Source: Ahrensia sp. (lineage in GTDB: Bacteria > Pseudomonadota > Alphaproteobacteria > Rhizobiales > Rhizobiaceae). Taken from it: a stretch of DNA of 7,395 nucleotides. Numbering within the stretch: position 1 is the stretch's first letter; every line of letters begins with the position of its first letter. Where the stretch lies: NCBI GenBank assembly GCA_003233475.1, contig QILU01000254.1:1-7395 (forward strand). Reading direction: 5' to 3'. Shown here piece after piece: positions 1-6,533 of the stretch. Under the pieces are notes generated by a model. It saw only the letters and a list, made by a program, of their open reading frames with translations. It was not told where the DNA came from and made no database searches. The translations under genes and the position numbers were made by a program.

Positions 1-46
1 GGGGTTTGATCCGGATTGTTTCGAAAATATCAGAATTTGAAGCCAT
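1..46 (-). CDS. Start of a probable J-domain (DnaJ-like) protein, truncated by window edge
   Basis: Reading leftward from an ATG at 46-44 there are 15 open codons up to the window edge, giving MASNSDIFETIRIKP. From family knowledge, the F-x-x-IRIKP pattern resembles the N-terminus of the short J-domain co-chaperones encoded divergently from bolA in Rhizobiales, which typically open with a phrase like YFDRIRIKP. The J domain itself lies outside the window, so the identification rests on this short peptide and on the divergent bolA neighbour. A weak purine-rich stretch (AAGGGC, complement of 62-67) lies about 15 bases upstream, farther than ideal. It could be a different protein that happens to share this start. 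Confidence 0.55.
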   Translation of the reverse strand, partial: MASNSDIFETIRIKP

Positions 47-84
47 GTGACTGTTACTAATGCCCTTTAGAATTGTACTGTTGC

Positions 85-144
85 TTGCAACGGTGCCAAA
101 CACATTCACACTCGACACGCTCACAACCATGTAAGGTTGCAACG
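85..144. repeat. Two TTGCAACG copies in the divergent J-domain/bolA promoter region
   Basis: TTGCAACG occurs at 85-92 and again at 137-144, 52 bases apart, which is close to five helical turns. Both copies sit in small palindromes: GTTGCTTGCAAC at 80-91 and GTTGCAAC at 136-143. The placement between two divergent start codons makes a regulator-binding role conceivable, but I do not recognise the motif and two 8-mers can recur by chance in 190 bases. Confidence 0.3.
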
Positions 145-156
145 TCGGATGCATGT

Positions 157-186
157 TTGTGCAAAAGATGAGGTTTACCCTATTAG
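157..186 (+). promoter_or_regulatory. Weak candidate promoter for the BolA gene
   Basis: TTGTGC at 157-162 and TATTAG at 181-186 are separated by 18 bases and resemble -35 and -10 elements. Transcription would begin near 193, roughly 45 bases before the preferred BolA start at 238. This is a match to a loose consensus only. Confidence 0.2.
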
Positions 187-237
187 CGCAATATGCTGGA
201 AAAAGCCACCCATGAAACAAACAGATTGGATACAGCC

Positions 238-514
238 ATGAATCAGGCAGACCCTTTGATACCTCAACTGGAAAAGAAGATGCGTGAAGCCTTTAATCCC
301 GCCTCATTGGAGATCATCAACGAAAGCCATCTTCATGCCGGCCACCAGCCAGGGCGAAGGCGAAAGCCACATCCGTGTGCGCATGGTGGCTGAATATTTT
401 AACGGCATGAGCCGGGTTAATATTCACCGGGAAATCAACAAAATTTGCGCCGATGAATTTGCCCAGGGGCTTCATGCGCTGGCAATTGATGTGAAAGGGA
501 GTGGGAGTAGTTAG
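238..514 (+). pseudogene. bolA: BolA-family protein gene interrupted by a +1 frameshift
   Basis: The first reading frame (ATG at 238) gives a typical BolA start, with the helix LEKKMREAF followed by NPASLEIINESHLHAGHQPG. It then loses similarity. The continuation GEGESHIRVRMVAEYF and then NGMSRVNIHREIN lies in the next frame and ends at a TAG at 512-514. Removing one G from the GGG at 352-354 joins the halves into a protein of about 91 residues, normal for the family. BolA proteins pair with monothiol glutaredoxins in Fe-S and iron signalling and influence morphology under stress; that is family knowledge. Position 238 is preferred over the in-frame ATG at 193 because it gives the usual family length and has GGA six to seven bases upstream. 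Both halves are well conserved, so a recent mutation or a sequencing indel is likelier than long decay. Confidence 0.88.
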
Positions 515-617
515 TGTGGGTAGTGGGTAGTGGGTAGTGGGTAGAAATTTATGACTCTTTTCTTCTTACTAACCACTACCGACTACCGACTAACTACTCT
601 CCTCCTATCCCCCACTC
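499..617. repeat. Long imperfect inverted repeat between convergent genes, probable bidirectional terminator
   Basis: The left arm 505-538 pairs with the right arm 568-599. After an 11-base perfect block (GAGTAGTTAGT, 505-515, against 589-599) and a two-base bulge at 516-517, three heptamers pair with one mismatch each, so 29 of 32 right-arm positions match. An outer block GAGTGGG (499-505) also pairs with CCCACTC (611-617) across a bulge. The BolA stop (512-514) lies in the left arm and the CBS-protein stop (605-607) lies in the right flank. Termination for both convergent genes is inferred from position and stem strength. There is no classic U-tract, although the loop contains a pyrimidine-rich run (555-567). 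Confidence 0.75.
517..544 (+). repeat. Four perfect tandem TGGGTAG heptamers forming a G-quadruplex motif
   Basis: TGGGTAG is repeated exactly four times (517-523, 524-530, 531-537, 538-544). This places four GGG tracts at 518, 525, 532 and 539 separated by TAGT loops, which satisfies the standard G3-N1-7 quadruplex pattern on the plus strand. The block makes up most of the left arm of the larger inverted repeat. The complementary arm carries degenerate versions (units GGTAGTC and GGTTAGT on the minus strand) that lack GGG tracts. Confidence 0.85.
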
Positions 618-1876
618 ACATTCCGAATTCTCAACTGCACCACCCTGTTTTTCTCACGCTTCAACACCACGAACCGTTTGCCGTGAAAGGTGAAGGTTTG
701 TTTTTCATCTGGAATCATTTGCGCTTCATGGATCACCAGGCCGGCAACTGTGGTTGCTTCTTCATCGGGCAATTCCCAATCCAGCGCCCGGTTCAAATCG
801 CGAATGGGCAACGTTCCATCAACAATAACCGACCCATCCAACTGAATATCCAGACCGGACACATCCTCATCATGTTCGTCGGCAATTTCGCCCACAATTT
901 CTTCGAGAATATCTTCAAGGGTCACCAGCCCTTCCACTTCCCCATATTCGTCCACCACCAGCGCAATATGGGCCTGTCGGCGCAGAAACGCTTTCAACTG
1001 ATCTTGCAGCGTTGTCGTATCAGGCACAAACCACGGGTCGGCCATGGTTTTACGCACATCAAACTTTTTGACATTAAACTTCCCACCGGCGATTGCCCGC
1101 AGCATGTCCTTACCGTGGATAACACCGATGATATTATCGTTTTCTCCCTCCCATACGGGAAACCGCGTATAAGGGCTTTCCAGTATCTGCTCCACGATCT
1201 TTTCGGAATTGTCATTAGCATCAATACTGGTCATCGCTGTGCGATGCACCATGATATCGGAAAGCTCCATCTCATGCAGATCGAGTAAGCCGCCCACCAT
1301 GTAGCGATCCTCGTTGTGCACAGCACCATCACGGTTAAGCACGTCAACCGTGCCGCGCAATTCTTCATACCCGGTAAGAGACAGGGATTTTTCATCCAGA
1401 TTAACCCCGAAAAGTCTCAACACCTTTCGCACAATTTTTGTAACAACATCCGTAATCGGACCCAAAATTGTTACCAGCACGTTCAATACCGGAGCCACCG
1501 TAAGAGCAAATTTTTCAGTATTTGCTATGGCCCAGCTTTTGGGCAGCACCTCCGCAAATATTACCACCAGAATGGTCATGCCAATTGTTGCATAAACCAC
1601 ACCCAATTCCCCGAACATCGATATGAACAGGCTTGTTGCAAGTGCTGAGGCAAAAATATTGACCAGGTTGTTCGACAACAAAAGGGACCCAATAAGTCTT
1701 TCCTGAGTACCCAATAGCCGCATCACCAGCCCGGCGCTTTTGTCTCCGGATTTTTCCATGGCCATAATGCGTGCCCGGGAAACGGCCGTAAGCGCTGTTT
1801 CCGAACCGGAGAAAAATGCCGATAGAGCGAGCAAACAAACGATCGCAAGGAGGATGAGCCAAAATGAAAGAGTCAT
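605..1876 (-). CDS. CNNM/CBS-domain membrane protein of the HlyC/CorC ('hemolysin') family
   Basis: A 423-residue protein. The N-terminal CNNM (DUF21) membrane domain spans about residues 1-150, with a first hydrophobic helix at 5-22, the signature FFSGSETALTAVSRAR at 21-36, SLLLSNNLVNI near 64-74, and AEVLPKSWAIAN at 108-119. A CBS pair follows at about 205-332, including LVVDEYGEVEGLVTLEDIL near 306-324. A CorC_HlyC transporter-associated domain at about 340-418 completes the usual architecture and length. Related proteins are inner-membrane and linked to Mg2+/Co2+ handling; the name hemolysin is historical, and which ion this one serves cannot be read from sequence. GGAA (complement of 1883-1886) lies six bases before the ATG. 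It is the last gene of the aroK-aroB cluster, 71 bases after aroB, and its final codons (VSGG, stop) fall in the intergenic repeat. Confidence 0.93.
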   Translation of the reverse strand: MTLSFWLILLAIVCLLALSAFFSGSETALTAVSRARIMAMEKSGDKSAGLVMRLLGTQERLIGSLLLSNNLVNIFASALATSLFISMFGELGVVYATIGMTILVVIFAEVLPKSWAIANTEKFALTVAPVLNVLVTILGPITDVVTKIVRKVLRLFGVNLDEKSLSLTGYEELRGTVDVLNRDGAVHNEDRYMVGGLLDLHEMELSDIMVHRTAMTSIDANDNSEKIVEQILESPYTRFPVWEGENDNIIGVIHGKDMLRAIAGGKFNVKKFDVRKTMADPWFVPDTTTLQDQLKAFLRRQAHIALVVDEYGEVEGLVTLEDILEEIVGEIADEHDEDVSGLDIQLDGSVIVDGTLPIRDLNRALDWELPDEEATTVAGLVIHEAQMIPDEKQTFTFHGKRFVVLKREKNRVVQLRIRNVSGG

Positions 1877-1947
1877 AATATTTTCCGCTGTTATTTGCGT
1901 GAGTTGGGTGAGTTTGAAACCAATTGAATAAAGTCAGCAGTCACGAT

Positions 1948-3054
1948 CTAGGCTCCAAGTTTGAATTCCAGATAGGATTGAACTTCACTTACCGGCACAT
2001 TTTTTGCGACAAATGACTGTCCGATTCCTGATGTCAGGATGAAGGTCAGCAATCCGCGCTCTACTTTTTTGTCCTGAGCAATAGCGGCCATCAATTGCTC
2101 TAGTTCAAGTGGTGCTCCGGGAATACCGACATTTTTCAAATGCGCCGCAACCCGTTCTGCAACCTCCGGTCCGCAATGGTTCATCCGGGCTGAAAACTCA
2201 TGCGCCATCACCATCCCAATAGCGACGCCCTCCCCATGTACCAACCTTTCGGCATCGTATTCCACCGCAGCTTCCAGCGCATGGCCAAATGTATGGCCAA
2301 GGTTGAGCAAAGCCCGTGAGCCGAATTCCAGCTCATCCGCCTTCACCACATCCGCCTTGGCCTGGCAACTGGTGGCGATGGCATGAACCCGCGCCTCCCC
2401 CCCGGCAAAAACATCTTTGTAATTGTTTTCCAGCCAGGCAAAAAAATCCGGTCGATCAATCAACCCGTATTTGGCTATTTCCGCATATCCGGCTTTCATT
2501 TCGCGAACGCTCAAAGTGTTCAAGGTTGCAGTATCTGCGAGCACTAATGAGGGTTGGTTAAACAGACCCACCAGATTTTTCCCCCGCGGAGAATTTATCC
2601 CGGTTTTGCCCCCCACTGATGAATCCACCTGCGCCAGCAACGATGTGGGCATCTGCACAAAATTCATGCCGCGCCGGGTTATTCCGGCAGCAAACCCAGC
2701 CAGATCACCAACCACCCCGCCGCCAAGGGCAACAAGCACATCGCCGCGCTCCATCCCGGCCCCTAAAATTCCTTCAACCACACTTTCCAGTCCGGAATAA
2801 CTTTTGGATTTTTCCCCGGCGGGAACAACAACGCTATCATGGACAATTCCTGCACCTTCCAGAGAATTACGCAAAACTCCCGCGTGCAGGCCTTCAACAT
2901 TCGTATCTGTAATTATAATAACCCGGCTGCCGGGGTGAAGTTTGTTTATCCGCTCCCCCGCGTCAGCCAACAGCCCGTCGCCAATTTCGATATCGTAGCT
3001 GCGTGCACCAAGATCAACCCGGATTATAGTATGATCAGATATTGCGCTTTCCAT
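1948..3054 (-). CDS. aroB: 3-dehydroquinate synthase
   Basis: A 368-residue cytosolic enzyme that converts DAHP to 3-dehydroquinate, step 2 of the shikimate pathway, using NAD and a divalent metal. The NAD-binding glycine block LGGGVVGDLAGFAA is at about residues 110-123. PTSLLAQVDSSVGGKTGIN follows at 136-154 with the conserved Lys150. The metal ligands known from the Aspergillus enzyme correspond to Glu192 (GYAEIAKYG), His254 (NLGHTFGHALE) and His273 (HGEGVAIGM), all present. Length is normal. The ATG at 3054-3052 shares one base with the aroK stop (TGATG), and GAGG (complement of 3064-3067) lies nine bases upstream inside aroK, so translational coupling is likely. The partner gene aroK directly upstream supports the call. 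Confidence 0.98.
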   Translation of the reverse strand: MESAISDHTIIRVDLGARSYDIEIGDGLLADAGERINKLHPGSRVIIITDTNVEGLHAGVLRNSLEGAGIVHDSVVVPAGEKSKSYSGLESVVEGILGAGMERGDVLVALGGGVVGDLAGFAAGITRRGMNFVQMPTSLLAQVDSSVGGKTGINSPRGKNLVGLFNQPSLVLADTATLNTLSVREMKAGYAEIAKYGLIDRPDFFAWLENNYKDVFAGGEARVHAIATSCQAKADVVKADELEFGSRALLNLGHTFGHALEAAVEYDAERLVHGEGVAIGMVMAHEFSARMNHCGPEVAERVAAHLKNVGIPGAPLELEQLMAAIAQDKKVERGLLTFILTSGIGQSFVAKNVPVSEVQSYLEFKLGA

Positions 3055-3671
3055 CAGCGCCAGCCTCGCTCCTCAGCAATGGCAGGCAGTTTTTCCGCCA
3101 GAAGATCGACCATTTCGCCAACAATCACATCACGGGAAACAGTGCGGGATTCAATGTGAATGTCCGACAGGGCATAGATCGGATTGCGCGTTTCCAAAAG
3201 GGCTTTCATGGTGGCTTCCGGGTCTTCTGTTTTCAACAAAGGCCGGTCAGCGCGCCGCTGTATTCGTTTCATTAAAATGTCCAGATCCGCATTCAGCCAA
3301 ACAGAAACCCCGGCTTTCACCACCTCTTCCCGAACTTCTTCGTTCATAAATGCTCCGCCACCGGTGGCGAGAATTTGTTGCCCGCCCCCCATTAATCGCT
3401 TGATGACTTTTGTCTCGCCGGAACGAAACGCCTCTTCACCAAACTGGTCGAATATATCCTCAATAGACATACCTGCAGCTTTTTCGATTTCCTTGTCTGC
3501 ATCAACGAATTCAATATCCAGATATTGGGACAGGCGTTTGCCTATTGTGGATTTTCCCACGCCCATAATGCCGACGAGTACAATGCTACGTCCACCAAGA
3601 GCGCGTCTGATGGTGCTGGAACGGTCTGCGATGACCGCGCGATTTATCTCTTGTGTGGATGCAGTGCTCAC
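3054..3671 (-). CDS. aroK: Shikimate kinase
   Basis: A 205-residue kinase that phosphorylates shikimate at the 3-hydroxyl with ATP, step 5 of the pathway. The Walker A loop GIMGVGKS is at residues 34-41. VDAD at 56-59 supplies the Mg2+/shikimate aspartates (Asp57, Asp59). Arg83 (FRSGE) and Arg162 (ETRNPIY) match the substrate-binding arginines. The GGG at 104-106 is the Walker B-like loop, and RPLL at 143-146 is the lid. The start is a GTG at 3671-3669; no in-frame ATG lies between it and an upstream in-frame TGA, and there is no good Shine-Dalgarno immediately before it. A 16-codon ORF with its own strong ribosome site overlaps this GTG and may drive initiation. The N-terminal extension of about 25 residues before the core looks normal for alphaproteobacteria. 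It overlaps aroB by one base. Confidence 0.97.
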   Translation of the reverse strand: MSTASTQEINRAVIADRSSTIRRALGGRSIVLVGIMGVGKSTIGKRLSQYLDIEFVDADKEIEKAAGMSIEDIFDQFGEEAFRSGETKVIKRLMGGGQQILATGGGAFMNEEVREEVVKAGVSVWLNADLDILMKRIQRRADRPLLKTEDPEATMKALLETRNPIYALSDIHIESRTVSRDVIVGEMVDLLAEKLPAIAEERGWR

Positions 3672-3718
3672 GATGTCTGTTTTCTGTCTTCTTTGCGTGT
3701 CTCAGTTACGGGGTTCAT
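3668..3718 (-). CDS. Possible 16-aa leader peptide overlapping the aroK start
   Basis: An ATG at 3718-3716 opens a 16-codon frame encoding MNPVTETRKEDRKQTS and ends at a TGA (3670-3668) that overlaps the aroK GTG as GTGA. It carries the best Shine-Dalgarno in this region, GAGGTG (complement of 3726-3731), spaced seven bases from the ATG, whereas aroK itself has none. Two readings fit: a translated leader coupled to aroK by termination-reinitiation, or the real aroK N-terminus displaced by an indel. The peptide has no run of aromatic codons, so classic attenuation by aromatic amino acids is not supported. Confidence 0.4.
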   Translation of the reverse strand: MNPVTETRKEDRKQTS

Positions 3719-3725
3719 CGCCAAA

Positions 3726-3731
3726 CACCTC
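3726..3731 (-). promoter_or_regulatory. Strong Shine-Dalgarno upstream of the aroK leader ORF
   Basis: GAGGTG on the minus strand lies seven bases before the ATG at 3718 and about 54 bases before the aroK GTG. It is too far away to start aroK directly but ideally placed for the short overlapping ORF, which is the main reason for listing that ORF. Confidence 0.5.
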
Positions 3732-3800
3732 AAAATCAGCTTACCGTCAAGTAGGCAAGGGCTTTCTATAGCTCAACTGCACCAATTTGCAGCATAAAAC

Positions 3801-3829
3801 TTGCTATTCGTCACCAGCTTTTCCATAAA
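3801..3829 (+). promoter_or_regulatory. Weak candidate promoter for the 47-aa protein and xerD
   Basis: TTGCTA (3801-3806) and CATAAA (3824-3829) each match the sigma-70-type consensus at four of six positions and are spaced by 17 bases. They lie about 60 bases before the GTG at 3889, within the divergent aroK/xerD intergenic region. I saw no equally good leftward promoter for aroK. Confidence 0.25.
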
Positions 3830-3888
3830 GTAACTCTGTTGTTCATCTGCCACCCCGTCGACAAAATATTTAGTGAGGGATTCTCCCC

Positions 3889-4032
3889 GTGCCTAGCCTG
3901 ATCAGATTTATCATCATTATAGGCATTTTGGCTGGCCTTGTGTATGGAGGCATGTTCGCCCTTGCCACCATGGTGGAGCCTGAGGAACGTGAAATACGGG
4001 TCAAGATTCCTTCCAAAAAAATAAATCCGTAA
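3889..4032 (+). CDS. Conserved 47-aa single-pass membrane protein of unknown function
   Basis: A GTG start gives a 47-residue protein, with GAGGGA at 3875-3880 eight bases upstream. One hydrophobic helix spans about residues 4-28 (FIIIIGILAGLVYGGMFALA within it), followed by a short charged tail beginning VEPEEREIRVKIPSKK. The YGGMFALATMVEP pattern matches, from memory, tiny proteins found between aroK and xerD in Rhizobiales that are often mislabelled 'histidine kinase'; nothing here resembles a kinase. With few basic residues before the helix and a mixed-charge tail, orientation is unclear. It lies 34 bases before xerD on the same strand, so co-transcription is likely. Function is unknown. 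Confidence 0.85.
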   Translation: MPSLIRFIIIIGILAGLVYGGMFALATMVEPEEREIRVKIPSKKINP

Positions 4033-4066
4033 ACCCGCGCTTAGGGTCTGTCCGGCACAATAAGTC

Positions 4067-4999
4067 ATGCAGGATTCTCTTCTCATCGAATCATTTCTGG
4101 AAATGATGAGCGCCGAACGGGGCGCTTCCCCCAATACGCTGAGCGCCTATGGCCGCGATCTCGAAGGTTTTTCAAGCTTTATTGCAAACAGACAAAATTC
4201 AATTCAGCGCGCCGATTCGGAAATAATTCGCACCTGGATTAGCCACCTGGCGCAAAACTCCCTATCCGCTTCTTCACAGGCCCGCAAACTTTCATCACTG
4301 CGCCAACTTTACCGATTTATGTTTTCCGAAGGATTGAGGCAAGACAATCCCACCGGATCAATTGACAGCCCACGTACCGGGCGCCCCTTACCAAAAATTA
4401 TGAGCGAAGGTGATGTAGACCATCTCCTGTTGCAAGCAGAAGAGGAGATTGAGCAGGCAAAATCACCCACCGCCAAATTGCGCACAACCCGGATGCACGC
4501 CCTGTTGGAACTGTTATATGCCACCGGTTTAAGGGTTTCCGAATTGGTCAGCCTGCCGCTAACCGCAACCCGCCGCGACACCCGTTTTTTGCTGGTGATG
4601 GGAAAAGGCAACAAGGAACGCCTTGTACCATTGGGAGGCAAAGCCAAACAAGCAGTTGCCGTCTATTACGCAGCCAGCCAGCTAAACGTAAAAAACGCAA
4701 AAAGCAGTTTCCTGTTCCCCTCTTCCAGCGATTTGGGCCACCTTACCCGCCAACATTTTGCCCGGGACCTAAAAACACTGGCGGCCCGCGCCGGCCTGCA
4801 CCCCGCCAGAATTTCTCCCCATGTATTGCGCCATGCTTTTGCCAGCCACCTGTTGCAAAACGGGGCAGACCTTCGTGCCGTGCAACAATTGCTGGGCCAT
4901 GCTGATATATCCACAACCCAGATTTATACCCATGTGTTAGAAGAGCGCCTACGCGAGTTGGTGGAAACGGCTCACCCCCTGGCCCAATTATCCCGATAA
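4067..4999 (+). CDS. xerD: Tyrosine recombinase XerD
   Basis: A 310-residue site-specific recombinase that, with XerC, resolves chromosome dimers at dif, normally under FtsK control at the septum. The N-terminal SAM-like core-binding domain covers about residues 1-95 ([15 protein letters not shown] at 21-35, then [10 protein letters not shown]). The catalytic domain follows with the full active set: Arg156 (ATGLRVSEL), Lys180 (MGKGNKER), His252 and Arg255 ([12 protein letters not shown]), His278 (LLGHADI) and nucleophile Tyr287 (TQIYTHV). Length is typical. XerD is chosen over XerC from Rhizobiales-like context; the two are hard to separate by eye. There is no strong Shine-Dalgarno next to the ATG, so coupling or read-through from the 47-aa gene is plausible. 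No dif-like site was recognised nearby. The stop lies one base from the stop of the convergent M48 gene. Confidence 0.93.
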   Translation: MQDSLLIESFLEMMSAERGASPNTLSAYGRDLEGFSSFIANRQNSIQRADSEIIRTWISHLAQNSLSASSQARKLSSLRQLYRFMFSEGLRQDNPTGSIDSPRTGRPLPKIMSEGDVDHLLLQAEEEIEQAKSPTAKLRTTRMHALLELLYATGLRVSELVSLPLTATRRDTRFLLVMGKGNKERLVPLGGKAKQAVAVYYAASQLNVKNAKSSFLFPSSSDLGHLTRQHFARDLKTLAARAGLHPARISPHVLRHAFASHLLQNGADLRAVQQLLGHADISTTQIYTHVLEERLRELVETAHPLAQLSR

Positions 5000-5000
5000 A

Positions 5001-6533
5001 TTACAATCCATCAACAATCAGTTTCACCTGCAAGCCGGGTTTCACCTGATCCTGCGGGCCGAGCCCGTTTATGGCCCGGAACAACTCAGCTTTGCGGGCG
5101 ACCCCCTTCATTCTTGCCGAAAGACTGGCAATAGTGCTCCCGGCTTTTGCCTTGATCACCCGAATAACAAGCGGTTTTATTTTTGCACTTTCAGCCCTGT
5201 CCAAGCCCCGGAAGCTGTTGGCAATTAATTGTCCCGTCACCGCAATATCCGGGTTCGAACGGGGGGCAGCCAGGATAAACCGATAATACCGGGAATTTCT
5301 TTGCACCACAGTAATTGAAAATTGCCAGTCCCCTGTCTGAGCACGGCCCGTGGCTGCCTGCATACCGTTAATCACAATTGGCCGAACGCTTGCGGGATCA
5401 AGCCCGTTCACCCATCCGGATTTCAAATACCCGTCCGGAGAAGTTTCCTGCCCCTTAAGGTTTACCGCATCAAAGCGCAGTGCAACCTGATTAGGCCCGG
5501 CTGCCAGCACCGAATCGGCTTTGTTTGACAGCTCAAACCTGCTTGGAACCCGAAAGGTAATACCGAGTTTCAAATGCAAAAACTGCTGCCCGCGAATATA
5601 TCCCTCTTTAGCGCTGCCGCCAAAATCCATTCCGTTTATACCGCGCAGGAACCGATCCCGGTTCCGCTCACCCGTTCCCGGCGGCCCGAACAGCCTGGCA
5701 TGACGCCGGGCCAATTCCACCCGTCGCGGGGTCGAAGGATGAGTCTTCGACATATCCTCACCCTCAAAATTCAATTTAGAACGCCAGCTTGTATAGCGCT
5801 CCATGGATTCCAGAAACCGCGATGCGGCAAATGAATCAAACCCGGCTTTACCCAGTATTTTTATGCCCACTGCATCCGCCTGCAATTCCTGCCGCTGGGA
5901 AAATTTAACCAACCGTTGTTCGGTGGAAGCTTTCACCACTTTTCCCACCAGCGGATTGCTCACCACTTCATTCACAACCCTACCCGCAATATCCACCGAC
6001 TTAGCCTGTTCGCTGCGCTTTATCCCGTGATCAGATAAAACATGCGCCATTTCATGGGCAAGAACCGCGGCAACTTCTGATGCATCATTGGCTAGAGCCA
6101 GCAGACCACGGGTTACATATAAATACCCCCCGGGAAGGGCGAAAGCATTCACGGTTGGAGAATTTAACACTGTTATACCGTAAGCTCTGCCCGGATCATT
6201 TGATTCAGCCACCAATCGGCCCACAATCAGCGCCAACAGGGTTTCCAGCTTTTCATTTTGATACGCCCCACCATAAGCAGCCAATATTTTCGGGTGTTCG
6301 GCAGCACCGATTTTTGCCTGGGGGTCATTTGCCCGCAAGGCTTCAAAGGTTACCTTTGGGCTGGAATTTTCGGTGTTGCCTGGTGTCGAAGGAGCAACCA
6401 CTGCTTCAATATTTCCAGCGTTTGTTAAAACCTGACAAGAACTCACAATCAGGAACAATGGCAAAATTACCAAATTCAGCAAACGTTTGTTAAAACAAAA
6501 CAAATTACTCGATGATCTCAATCTGCGCTTCAT
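5001..6533 (-). CDS. M48-family zinc metallopeptidase lipoprotein with LysM-like C-terminus
   Basis: A 510-residue envelope protein. The N-terminus is basic, then hydrophobic, ending in a lipobox (IVSSC, Cys33), so a lipid-anchored periplasmic protein is expected. The M48 peptidase domain spans about residues 80-280: NAFALPGGYLYVTRGLL at 129-145, the zinc motif HEMAH at 160-164, the third ligand Glu216 in RQELQAD, and the THPSTPRR block at 264-271. A middle region of about 310-445 has no motif I recognise. Residues 455-508 resemble a LysM-type module (AGSTIASLSARM, then INGL and VKPGLQVKLI). The family includes BepA-like outer-membrane quality-control proteases; the exact substrate is unknown. 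It overlaps the upstream nuclease-like gene by 29 bases. A TTG at 6503-6501 (codon 11) would remove the overlap and keep the lipobox, so the start is not certain. Confidence 0.93.
   Translation of the reverse strand: MKRRLRSSSNLFCFNKRLLNLVILPLFLIVSSCQVLTNAGNIEAVVAPSTPGNTENSSPKVTFEALRANDPQAKIGAAEHPKILAAYGGAYQNEKLETLLALIVGRLVAESNDPGRAYGITVLNSPTVNAFALPGGYLYVTRGLLALANDASEVAAVLAHEMAHVLSDHGIKRSEQAKSVDIAGRVVNEVVSNPLVGKVVKASTEQRLVKFSQRQELQADAVGIKILGKAGFDSFAASRFLESMERYTSWRSKLNFEGEDMSKTHPSTPRRVELARRHARLFGPPGTGERNRDRFLRGINGMDFGGSAKEGYIRGQQFLHLKLGITFRVPSRFELSNKADSVLAAGPNQVALRFDAVNLKGQETSPDGYLKSGWVNGLDPASVRPIVINGMQAATGRAQTGDWQFSITVVQRNSRYYRFILAAPRSNPDIAVTGQLIANSFRGLDRAESAKIKPLVIRVIKAKAGSTIASLSARMKGVARKAELFRAINGLGPQDQVKPGLQVKLIVDGL

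Noticed and set aside
499..617. CRISPR-like or mobile-element origin of the heptamer array
   Set aside because: Units are seven bases with no spacers, no nearby cas or transposase gene, and no target-site duplication; a simple repeat with inverted arms explains it better.
551..1288. Long plus-strand ORF of 245 codons opposite the CBS-domain gene
   Set aside because: It is antisense to a gene with clear CNNM and CBS domains, has no recognisable motif, and begins inside the intergenic repeat. It is a shadow of the minus-strand codon pattern.
3184..3771. Plus-strand ORF of 195 codons opposite aroK
   Set aside because: The minus strand encodes an intact shikimate kinase with all motifs; the plus-strand product is low-complexity and unlike any family I know.
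3777..3792. Small palindrome CTGCACCAATTTGCAG as an operator
   Set aside because: Five-base arms around a six-base spacer are expected by chance in a region this long, and no second copy was seen.
4067..4999. XerD as the integrase of a mobile element
   Set aside because: It has normal Xer length and sits in a housekeeping neighbourhood, with no tRNA, attachment site or cargo genes alongside.
6080..6493. Plus-strand ORF of 137 codons opposite the M48 gene
   Set aside because: It is antisense to the conserved N-terminal half of the metallopeptidase, with no ribosome site or domain signal.
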